Part shown: positions 12,204 through 23,193 of the stretch, one piece after another
Numbering within the stretch: the stretch's first letter is position 1
Layout of the letters: every line of letters starts with the position of its first letter
From: Heterodera schachtii
Lineage: Eukaryota > Nematoda > Chromadorea > Rhabditida > Heteroderidae
Direction: 5' to 3'
Assembly (NCBI GenBank): GCA_023374025.1
Contig: SIJG01000003.1
Location: 310,001 to 374,000, forward strand
Length of the DNA: 64,000 nucleotides
Notes under the pieces: model-generated
What the model was told of the DNA's origin: nothing
Seen by the model: only the letters and a program-made list of their open reading frames with translations
Database searches by the model: none
Position numbers and translations under genes: made by a program

Positions 12204-12605
12204 CGTTCTTTAATCGAATTTCCGTTTCGCCAAATTTATTAAAAAAGCTGATTTAATTAAATTTGTTGATTCCCCTTGCCACCGGGATGGCACAGAATTC
12301 CGATTTAAATTTTTGGGGCTTCGGAATGTCATCCCTGCTTGCCACCCAAGAGTCATGAGTTTAATTTATTTCCGAATTCATTGATTTTTTCAATAAAAGG
12401 TATTAGACCAATTTAAACCCTTTTGAGGGTATGAGAAATTTGATTTGTCGGGCCAGCCAAAATTCAACAGAAAGTTTGTTTCTGTACACTTTTTTATATA
12501 AAAGGAACAAAATAAAAGATTTTTTCTTGAATAAAATTAAATTGTCAAAAAGAAACAACAACAAAAACATGAGGGAGGGACGGAAGAAGTGACCACCGGG
12601 GGCGG
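12204..12605. other. Spacer downstream of RLP24
   Basis: AT-rich sequence between the foldback element and the RLP24 stop codon. It begins with the right copy of the 9-base target duplication. No coding signal on either strand. Confidence 0.6.
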
Positions 12606-14058
12606 TCAATTGACTTCCATTTGCAATTCGCCCTCCTCCGTCTTTTGCTCTCCGTCTTCGACCACCTCCAATTTCTCGTCTTCCTCGCCCATGGCAACTG
12701 GCGCCCTGAAATGCCATTGTTTACCATTCCCAGGATGTTCATCCCCCTTGCCTTATCAAATGCACTTTCTTGCGCGCCTTCTCCACCATTGCCCTCTTCA
12801 CCGCTTGTTTGCCCGGCTTCAGCGTGCTCTTTATGTGCTCTCCGTACCGACGGTGTCGAATGCTGTGAATTTCCTTTATTGCGTCAACTGAAAAGTTTTG
12901 GGAAAAAAATTATTGTAAAGAAAAGTGGGCTTTTTAAGTGATAAATTTATATTTTGCAAAAATTAAATAAACAGAATTGGTTTGGATGATTAGTTCGCAA
13001 TACCAAAAAACCAAATACGCATATTTTGCAATCAAATTTCGGTTTCTATTTAATGGGTCCATTTTCGAGTTTTCGCCTTTTTCGAATTTTGGATTGAGAC
13101 GACCGTGTTTTTTCAAATTTCCGAAAATCTCACGAAGTCGTCTCAAGATGGAGTGCAAAAGCATTTATTGAATTTTTTTATTATAAAAACCTACAGTACA
13201 TGAAACTTAAAAAAATAAAAATTTGAATTTTTCTCAGGGGGGGGGGATTAATTAGTTAGTGTATTTTCTATGCTTTAAATTGAGAGCTGAAAATAAAAAT
13301 AAGGAATCAGAAGAAAAAATCCGACTAATTATGATGGGTTTTTTCCAAAACGAAAAGTTAAATAGGTGCATTTTTTGAAATTTTGTAATAAAAGCTAATA
13401 AATTTAATTAATACATCCTTTTCCCAGCGGCACCGATAGACACTCCCTTAAATCTTCAATTTTAATCAAAATTCAAATGGAAAATTTATTAGAAATATTT
13501 ATCCACCCAAAATTGGTTATTTTTTGGCAAAACCGCTAAAAGTATGTTTTTTCGTCCACAGTAATGAAAAATTTAAAATGACCGAAGAGCAAAGACTTTC
13601 GCGGATTTTCCCCTCCAAAACTTTTGTTTTTCGTCGTTACGTGCTGATATATATTGACGATTTACCTGCAGTTTCCCAAAGGTTTCTCTCATATTTTGTC
13701 GGTTCGTTTCTGCGAATTTCCATCGCTTGAGTAGCATCGTTGACCAATTCCTAAAGAGCAAAAAAATTTTAAATTTACAATAAATGAAATTGAGTAAAAA
13801 CAAAAGTAAAACACTGACTTTTCCCCGAATTCGTCGCGATGCCTTCGTCCATTTCAATTTGCGCGGGTTCTTCTTCTTTTTAAATAATTTGTTGCATTTT
13901 GACCTACAAAACTTGAAAACCTAAACAAAAATTTTTAAGTATTATTTATTAACTCCAAAGCAATAAATTGTTTTTACCGTTGCGTCGTTACGTACGAATT
14001 GAATTCCGTGGCCCGGATAAATTGTTGATGAACAAAACCAACACTTTTCAAGACGCAT
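12606..14058 (-). CDS. RSL24D1: Ribosome biogenesis protein RLP24 (RSL24D1)
   Basis: Pre-60S assembly factor that occupies the eL24 site on nascent large subunits until exchanged in the cytoplasm (family knowledge). Five exons: 13978-14058, 13819-13920, 13666-13750, 12752-12887, 12606-12705; total 504 bases, 167 residues, close to the family length. Seen: N-terminal C2-C2 zinc ribbon ([13 protein letters not shown] then FKFCRSKC), the [13 protein letters not shown] basic motif shared with eL24, [20 protein letters not shown], and HLIRAP near the end, followed by an acidic tail ([15 protein letters not shown]). The last intron (12706-12751) starts with GC; reading through it gives a stop within a few codons, and splicing restores HLIRAP. 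Divergent from the proteasome gene with 303 bases between start codons. Confidence 0.92.
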
Positions 14059-14358
14059 TAAAATACTTTTTGTCTAAAATTCAAGAAAGAGATGTGTATG
14101 GAGCAGCGAAAGAGTAAAAATACAACAATAATTATTTGTTCACTATGGAAAATATAGACAGGTCGGGACGGGATCTGGCGCGGGATTTTGCGGGATCTCA
14201 GTCTCAACTCCTTTTTTGGACAAGGGTAGACAGTTCGCCAAAAAGTAAGATAAAAATTGAAAAATAAAAAAATAAATGTGATGATTTTAATTGAATTTTT
14301 ACGGAGCTTAAATTTTAAATGCCTAACCGCTTTTTGTAAGCTTGATTTTAGCAAATAA

Positions 14359-15795
<1,437 letters not shown>

Positions 15796-16168
15796 TGAAT
15801 TCAATTGTATTTTATCAGCTGTTGTTTCAAAAATGACTGAATTCGGATCTAAATGTTTGATATAAAATTTTTGTTCTTCTTATTCGGGTTACAGCAATCA
15901 ATTTTGATTCCTCCAACATGTTCAAAACATTTGTTTCTACCAAAAAGGTTTTTGGGATTTGTTAGTACAGACCAAGAGTCATAATTTAATAGAGAAAATC
16001 ATTCAGTTTTCTTCAATATTCTTGAAAGCTTATGAAAATTTGGCCAACCGTTTTATTTATGATAGTGAAATGACATTACATCTTACATAGCAAATGAGAC
16101 AATAAACTCAGTTATACGACAAGAGAATCTCAAAATGATCGGTTGGTAGTTGCTGACATCATTGTATG

Positions 16169-17237
16169 CTACTGCTGAATATGAGAAGCAGTAGCGGATG
16201 CGTTCGTAGCTGAAGTCTGCGGCTTGTCATTGGACGGCCCAATTGCGATCGGAGCAGTGACAACAGCCGCCTTTAAGAATTAAATAACAATCGTTTATAT
16301 GGTGCAAACTAACGTAAGGAGGAGGCTGCTGCGGCATCGACGGGTGCCCCATCAAATTCTCCGGGTAATTGAATGCGGTCGCAGTTGAGTTGAGCTGTTC
16401 ACGGATCTGACGTGCCACCTTTTTCTCGGTCAGGTAACCATAGCAACGCCAAACAACAGACAGACACCAGGCCTGGAGCACAGTGCGCAACAGATTAGTG
16501 AGAAATTGCCTGTAAAATGCGGGTCTATATCTTAGGAAGAATTTGGTACAAGAAATCAAATAGAAGTGAACTTACACTTTGGCGGCTCGACTCTCCGCCT
16601 CATTGTTTTTGTAGACGCTCGTGTCCAAATACACCAAATCACTCATAACCTCAAAGGAGTAATTTGCTTATAGGGAAAAGGAAACAGCTAAACCTTGATC
16701 GAACCAGCCAAAACTGCGATTGCAGCATGCACAATAAAAGGAAGCAGCAAGGACTTCTTCTCAGCCTTCACACCGTGGACCATAAGTACGACGACAATCA
16801 CTTGCAAACAGATGGACATCATTGCCTGTGCTTAAATGGGCCGATAGAAAGAAAGAAAAACTGATAAGACTTACACATAAAGCGAGCAGTCACTTGGTTA
16901 ATCCAATGGTCGGAGGACAATTGGCCAGTGACGGCCTAGACGAACAAAAGTGAATTAATGTTCAAGCATTGGTCAAACACTCACCATCATGTATTGGTAC
17001 GCAAAAAAGAGACTGGACACGAAGGAGACCAACAGCCGCATGTAACCAATGTACAGAGCTGCCTTGGAAACATGAATGCTTCGGCACAGCACTTTGTACT
17101 TTTCATTCTCTGAGTCCCAAAGGGGGTCGCCATCACCAAAGCCAATACGCACTTGCTAAAACAGTCGTTTTAATTATGTAATTAGTAACTTATACTAATT
17201 TTACTCCCAATGGACGACCACGGATATGCTTCACCAT
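16169..17237 (-). CDS. Four-helix membrane protein with C-terminal PPxY motif (LAPTM-like)
   Basis: Function not established. Seven exons: 17196-17237, 16985-17155, 16875-16935, 16694-16830, 16576-16649, 16314-16509, 16169-16270; total 783 bases, 260 residues, all phases consistent. Four hydrophobic segments are visible: around ALYIGYMRLLVSFVSSLFFA, AMMSICLQVIVVVLMVHGV, SLLLPFIVHAAIAVLAGSI and LLRTVLQAWCLSVVWRCYGY. The cytoplasmic tail contains PQQPPPY, a PPxY-type motif of the kind bound by WW domains of NEDD4-family ubiquitin ligases. Four helices plus a C-terminal PPxY resemble lysosomal LAPTM4/5 proteins, but I cannot show homology by eye; a nematode-specific family is equally possible. 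It lies 409 bases upstream of the divergent mrpl-35. Confidence 0.8.
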
Positions 17238-17646
17238 TGTTGGGGATGATTCAGCAAAAATAAATTCTTTGGTAGTTTGAAAATTGACCTTAAAGAACAG
17301 AAAAAGAATTAGGGAGGTAATCTTACAATTAGATTCTCGTTTGTGAGATACATATATTTTCAACCGCCACTAATTAATAAAGAAAATAACTGTGAGTGGA
17401 ATTCCCTCCAACCCTTCCCTACACCAAAATAGATATGTACATAAATGCCGTTGTTAGGGTATTTAAAATTAATCATTGATTTAATTGGCTTATTTTGAAA
17501 TTCTGTGTGGGAGTGCAGACAGTGAAAATTTGACAGTTGCTATGTTAATGCATGTTGTATCAAAAATTAAGTGTTTAAAATATTTTAAAGAAAAAGTTGT
17601 ATAATAAATATTCATGATGTTTTTACAGCCTAATTAATTACAGAAA

Positions 17647-18360
17647 ATGCAGGGATTTGCTAAACGGGCCAGTACTGGCGGACTTTTAATTCCTTTGTTT
17701 GGAGCCGTTCAGACAATTTCGACGAGGGGTGTTCTTCGTATTCCGCACTGGGAGAATCACATCCGTTTCGACCCCCGATTTGGACGCAAGCGACCGTGTC
17801 AAGATGTATTGGACCGATTCGCAAGGCTGAACAATGGTCTTATTCTTATTTGTTATGCTTTTTTCTTTTCAAATTTACAATACTTTCCATAAAGGTATGT
17901 GGGTGCGATCGCGACAGGGCAGAAACAAACAAGTCTATCAGAAAGACGAGACTTTCCGCAAGACCAATATGCAGTGGGACACGTGCACCAAAAGAGAATG
18001 TGCAATGCTTGACAAGGTCCCACTGGAAAGTGCCTCTTTTCATGACAAAACATTGTTTCTCTTCATTCAATTTGTGTTTAGCTTATGACTCCGTTTTGGC
18101 TTCGTCCCAAGCATTACGTCGATGATCCAATGGAGCCTTATCACACGCGTTATGGAATCACTTCGCCACGTGTCGATGATCAAAAACGTCTTGTGCGAGA
18201 AAGGCCCAAACTCCTGCTTGACGATCTGACATCTGACCGATTCTTTGACCGGATTTCACCCGCTCAGTCCAAATCAGAGCTTCTTTTGCAGGGGCAGTCC
18301 TCCATCCTGCCGAAATTACTTCAAAAGGCGATGCCGAAAAAATTGTTAACTGAGAATTGA
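17647..18360 (+). CDS. mrpl-35: Mitochondrial ribosomal protein bL35m
   Basis: Predicted large-subunit mitoribosome component. Three exons: 17647-17836, 17895-18016, 18082-18360; 591 bases, 196 residues, phases consistent. The N-terminus ([14 protein letters not shown]...) is basic and Ser/Thr-rich, as expected for a mitochondrial presequence. The central part, [17 protein letters not shown] then [20 protein letters not shown] and YYVDDPxEPYH-like spacing ([15 protein letters not shown]), matches my memory of metazoan MRPL35. Length agrees with the family. It is head-to-tail with ykt-6, 160 bases apart, close enough for a shared operon-like transcript, though I see no direct evidence for one. 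Confidence 0.78.
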
Positions 18361-18519
18361 ATTTGAAGAAACAATAGTTTTGTTTTATTATTTTTATGTA
18401 AAGGCATAAATTTATTTTTATTTTTATTAAAGCAAACAAAATTTGGTTAATTTGCTGTAATAATATTTGTTTACTTAAATTATTTCGCTAGTTTACTAAT
18501 ACTTAAGTTTTGAAGAAAA

Positions 18520-19435
18520 ATGAAGGTTTTTGGCCTTATGGTATTGTCGAAGGATTCATCGACGGCGAAAGTTCGTTTGTTGAAAGGCGCTTTTGAGTTG
18601 AACAGCTTCAGTTTTTTCACAAGGAAAAATGTGCAGGTATCTAATTATACAAGAATAAATTATTACATTTTCATTGACAATGAATTAAGGAATTTATGCA
18701 ATTTACTGCCAAATTAATTGCGGAAAGATCGGCGACGCCAAGCCGAAGTTCAGTGAAAGAGGGCGAATATTTCATCCACTGTATGGTGCGACAAGACAAT
18801 TTAGTCGGAGTTTGCATAACGGACGAACAGTGAGTGAATTGGTTTTTAGTGGAACAGTTTACCATTAATTATATTCATTCCACTTTATACCAACCCAAAA
18901 ACAAGATAATCAGATAGAAAATGGTTACAATCAGAGTCGAATTTAACAAATTGAAATTTGCCCGAGGGCAGGGAAGGTGTCCCAATCGGAGGGGTTATAT
19001 CATTTGTATAAAGCCTCAATCTATACAACTCCAGGTATCAATCTCGGGTCGCTTTCACTCTGCTCAACAAAGTATTGTCCGATTTTGCCGAACGAATTCC
19101 CGAATTGGAATGGAAACGGATGGGCGGCGAGTCCGACTGCTCTTATAGCGAATTGCCTGGATTTCTCACCCGATGGCAGAACCCACGTGAGGCGGACGCA
19201 CTCACTCGAGTTCAGGTGAAAACATTTAAATTGAGACGGGCGAATAATTAATTCGAACGTATAACAGGACGAAGTGGAGGAGACGAAGGCGGTGCTGCAC
19301 ACGACGATGCAAGCGGTGCTGGAGAGAGGCGAGAAGTTGGACGATCTGATCAAAGCCAGCGAAAATCTGTCGGATCAGAGCAAAATGTTCTACACGCAAG
19401 CGAGGAAAATGAACAGATGTTGCAGCTACACCTAG
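18520..19435 (+). CDS. ykt-6: v-SNARE YKT6
   Basis: R-SNARE acting in ER-Golgi, endosomal and autophagosomal fusion, held on membranes by lipidation (family knowledge). Four exons: 18520-18636, 18690-18829, 19035-19215, 19268-19435; 606 bases, 201 residues. Seen: longin domain (FSFFTRKNVQEFMQFTAKLI, YQSRVAFTLLNKVLSDFAER), the linker WQNPREADALTRVQ, and the SNARE motif VLERGEKLDDLIKASENLS with its central arginine. The protein ends NRCCSYT: the two cysteines are the expected palmitoylated and prenylated residues, and the terminal tetrapeptide CSYT forms a CaaX box. Confidence 0.94.
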
Positions 19436-20284
19436 CCAAGACAGAGCATTCCGTGATTTTATACTACCTATATTCAGGCCTGTATAATGAAAACAATTGT
19501 TGGTTGAGGTTGGGCGCCACCATAATTTTTTAAAATTTTAAAAAAAAACGGTGGGCATTTTTGAAAGGCATCGAAGTGTTTATTTGAAGTCCTCATTTCT
19601 CCCCGGATATGGGCCTGTCAAAATTCGAACCAACACAAATGTTTCCATGAGATTCCTTTCCATTATGTCTCTTCTATTTGCTATTTATATTTTCTACCTT
19701 TCTGGTCACATTCCGGGATTTCTTCAAATTGAATAAGGGCAAAACGTGTGACCCTTTCATATTTATAGAAATCTCCTTGTAATTTAGTGACACATTTGTT
19801 CCCAATTATCAATAAAGTAGAAATATCTTTTTGACTTAAAATATTATTTTAAAATTTTTCAGCGAATTTTAGGAAAATTTTTGAGGAAAAAAAACTTAAT
19901 TCCGAGAGAAACGATTAGGGGTAACTGATCCGGGGGGGGGGGGGGGCACTTGTTCCCCTTTTGTTCTGTGTAAAAAAAATTTTGGGAAAAACATTGTGTA
20001 TTAAACGTTAAACCCTTGCCACTTCCCTCCTCTAAATTAACCAAAGAGTCTCTTATTCATCAACAAATTCTAGCATAGAAAATTCATTTGTCAACAAGAA
20101 ATATCAGATTCGCAGTGTTATTTCTGCAGAGAATATTTTAAAAGTGCTCATCGTTTGCGTATCGGAAATTGGAATTGTACGATTTGGAAATGTCTGCCAT
20201 TGAATTCCTTTCTTTTCTGTTCATTTCTCTCTCTCTCTCTCATCTCTTCTCTCCGTTGTGCGTCTTTCTTCCTTTCTTTCTGTT
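19436..20284. other. Intergenic region between ykt-6 and the neuropeptide gene
   Basis: AT-rich with a 14-base poly-G run near 19935 and a short CT tract near 20229. An AATAAA at about 19811 lies some 375 bases past the ykt-6 stop. I see no gene or structured element. Confidence 0.55.
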
Positions 20285-20851
20285 TCATTTGCCGTACATT
20301 CCGCCGTTGAAAGGCATCGCACGCGCCTGCCGATCGAGCGTCGGAAAAATCAGTGACGAACTGTACAGATTGCGTGCGCTCCGTTTTCCGTAAATGCCGC
20401 CAGAGAATGGCAGTGGCGACCGTTTGCCATAAATGCCACCTGTCGATGGATTAATTGAGGACCGTAGATTTGAAGTGACCGTAACCCATTCTTGCTTCTT
20501 ACCGGAAAAAGGCAGCTGCGCTCTTTTGTCCCCGGCTCTGTTCCAAAGTTCGGATCCTTGGGACCGTTTTATTTCTGACATTTGCTCCTCCTCGGCATTC
20601 CCTCCTCTCCCAAGGGTCGGTTCCATACGGTCGTTGAGTTTTCGAATTTCTTGGATGAGTTCCTCGAGCAGTACATTCTCTTTAAAAGTATTGTTGATGA
20701 CCATTTACAAATATAATGCCATTGTGGGAAGTTTCGTCCGACCTGCTTGCGGTTGGTGATTTGAAGCCGAAATGCATTTGAACAGCGAGAGAAGTGCAAG
20801 CAGTACAGGCAGCAGCAGAAGAAAGGAGTGGGGAAAGCAGCGACAGAACAT
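20285..20851 (-). CDS. nlp-10: Neuropeptide-like protein precursor, NLP-10 type
   Basis: Secreted precursor of amidated peptides. Two exons: 20743-20851 and 20285-20679; 504 bases, 167 residues, phases consistent. The first exon encodes a signal peptide with a strong hydrophobic core (SFLLLLPVLLALLSLF) ending near CISA. The second carries three copies of a peptide ending G-G-[IM]-Y-G-K: INPSTGGIYGKR, SPLPFSGGIYGKR and AMPFNGGMYGK. In C. elegans NLP-10 the peptides end PF[NS]GGMY-amide, so this is a close match. The glycine before the basic residues should give C-terminal amidation. The last copy ends GK directly at the stop codon, without arginine. A partial motif LPFSGKK upstream may be a decayed copy. 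Confidence 0.87.
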
Positions 20852-22362
20852 GGCGAAAAACAGCCCGAAATATGCGGGGTGGCCTGAGTTGGTTTCTCAA
20901 ATTGAAATGTTTTATGATTTTCGGACTGCCGAACAAAGCAAAGAAAGGCCAAGCCAATTAACTGATGGGGGCAAAGTGCCGTTGGTCCGCTGCTTTTGGC
21001 CACAGCGTACTTTGTAAAATGAATGTGCCATTGTTTTTTTTTTGTTTCGCAAAGGATTCCCGCTGTTTTATTTTATAATTTTAATTTTAAACAACGAAGA
21101 AATTGGCCAAGATTTTGGCCTTTAGGTAAGAAATGAAAGGGTTAAAAAAACGGACAAAATTTAACCATCGAAAATGGACTTCCCTCGGGGGAGGACCTTT
21201 GGGCCGGGGTAAGAAGCTCTTGTCTTTTGTTTTGGGTGCCGATTTGGGGTTTGCCCTAAAAGGGAGGGGTCGCCACTTGTTTATTGCTTCGCCCGTTGGG
21301 GTGGGCTGTGTGGTTGCATTTGGTCCGATTCCTTTCATTCTCCGATATTTATCCCCGTGGTTTGGATAGACGTTTTTGTGTGAGTAATCTCTCGGGAGTG
21401 CACGGAAATGGGATAATGGCACAGAGGGGAATTTAATTTGGCCGTCAGTGGACGGGGGCGGCACGGGTGAATTTAATCGCTATGCTGGGCTTTGGAAGAA
21501 TGACGAAGAAGTTGGGTTGGTACCGCAATAGGGGGGGGGGGGGGGCAGAATAGGGGGGGGGGGGGAAGGGCGAGGGGCTGAGACGGACGGGAAATTGGCA
21601 AAGGGTTGGAGGAGGGCATGAAAAGTGAGCTTTTGTTGAAGAATGCCAAAAGATGAAGGGACAGGGTGTGCGGAGAGGCGGTGTCGAATTCTGACCCCTC
21701 CCTCAAAGTCAGTCGGATTCTTCACCCCTATCACTTCACTTTCATAATATTTGCGGATTCATTTGCCCAAACACCGAACTCATCATGGACTGATGAAGAT
21801 GGGCCAACCCACCAAAGCAGAACATCCGAAAAGTAAAAGCATGAAAACTGCCCAATTCAATGAGTGCCAATTGTGAAATGCTTTTCGTTTTTAAGACAAT
21901 TTTCCTTTTCGTCGTGCATTTATTTCCCTTTTCCTTCATTACCATTCGCCCCTCACCTTCGATTCGAATGCCTTATTTGGTATCGAAGTCGCGTGTTTAT
22001 TCCAAATTCCGTTAGCTGCGGGGGATGAAATTCTGTTCCTCCCCAGGCGAACTAAGAAGCCCATTTGGAGAGAATTGCTCATCAAATTCACCTTACAAGT
22101 AACGGCCAAAAACAATTACAAGCCAAAATAAATGGTATACGAAATGGAGAAGAAAAAAGGGGAGGGAACAAAAAAAGAGGGACGGGTTTAAAATTGAATT
22201 TGAAATGATGGCAAAGGGATGAAAGAAAGGAATGAAAGGGAGGGAACAAAGGAAGGCATTTGTTGTTTAAAATTTAAAGTTATTCATATTCATCTTGGCT
22301 TTCTTCCATTTTCCTTTCTTCCGTCTTCGGCATTCTTTTCTCTCTCTCTCTCTCGCTCTCTC

Positions 22363-22394
<32 letters not shown>

Positions 22395-22602
22395 GCACCT
22401 TTCGCTGCATTTCTTCCGCCGGTTTCTCTGTTTGCTAAGTGTTGATCAGTCAGTCCTTTGGCACTGATTTATGGCAAAATTGTTGGGAAAGGGGGTTTTA
22501 AAGATGTTCTTTCTGCTGTTGAGGGTAAATGGCGAATGAAAGGCGCATTAAACGTCGTTGGTCGTTCACCGCGTGAAGATTTCTAAATAAACTTGGACAT
22601 TA
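20852..22602. other. Intergenic region with poly-G and CT tracts
   Basis: No gene I can support. Open frames at 21087-21464 (-) and 21133-21369 (+) overlap each other and have no recognisable domain. Poly-G runs occur near 21530 and 21555, and a CT microsatellite at about 22338-22392. The original 3' untranslated region of the EPAC gene should begin at 22599 going down, since the hAT element above it split stop codon from coding sequence. Confidence 0.5.
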
Positions 22603-22610
22603 CAGATCAG

Positions 22611-23193
22611 TAGAGATGGGATTTTTAGGTTTTTATTTTTTTTTTTGCGGCTTAGTTATGATGAGAGAAGCCCAAAAATAGCATTTTCCCGAACAATTTT
22701 CGATTTCGAGCGACTTTTTAGCACCTAAAATTACATATAACTGGATTTTCAGTCAATAGCACCTATTTTGGCATTTTTCGAGTTTTAGCACCTATTTTGG
22801 CCATTTCCCAGAAAATTCATGGCAAAAATGCAATAAAAACGAAAAATACACCCATAAGAATCGATCCCAAAAAATTAAAAAAATGTACCCCTAAAAATTG
22901 ACCAAAATTTCAGAAAATATTCCCCTAAGAAATGAAAAATTTTCCCAAAAATTCGTCTCCCAAATTTATTTATTTATTTTCTTGACCAGTTGCAATTGTG
23001 CGGGCGAAATTGATAAAAAAATTAGTCACTTTTGGAATTTTTGTGCATAAAAACACTGGATTTTTTCAATTTTTAACACCTATTTTCGCACCTATTTTGA
23101 CATTTTTGGGGGTTTTTAGCCTATTTTGCACTTTTTTAGCACCTATTTTAGTACCTATTTTGGGATTTTTAGCACCTAAAAATCCCATCTCTA
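22611..23193. mobile_element. Non-autonomous hAT transposon
   Basis: The left end TAGAGATGGGATTTTTAGGT (22611-22630) is matched by its exact complement at the right end (23174-23193). TAGAG...TGGG is the typical tip of hAT elements. A perfect 8-bp target duplication CAGATCAG flanks it (22603-22610 and 23194-23201), the size hAT transposases make. The 583-base body is AT-rich, repeats TTTAGCACCTATTTT-like motifs, and has no transposase frame. Its right end overlaps the stop codon of the EPAC gene: the last three bases (23191-23193), read on the minus strand, are that gene's TAG. Confidence 0.92.

Noticed and set aside
21087..21464. Overlapping + and - frames of 78 and 125 residues
   Set aside because: Mutually antisense, no motif, no splice support; could be untranslated sequence.
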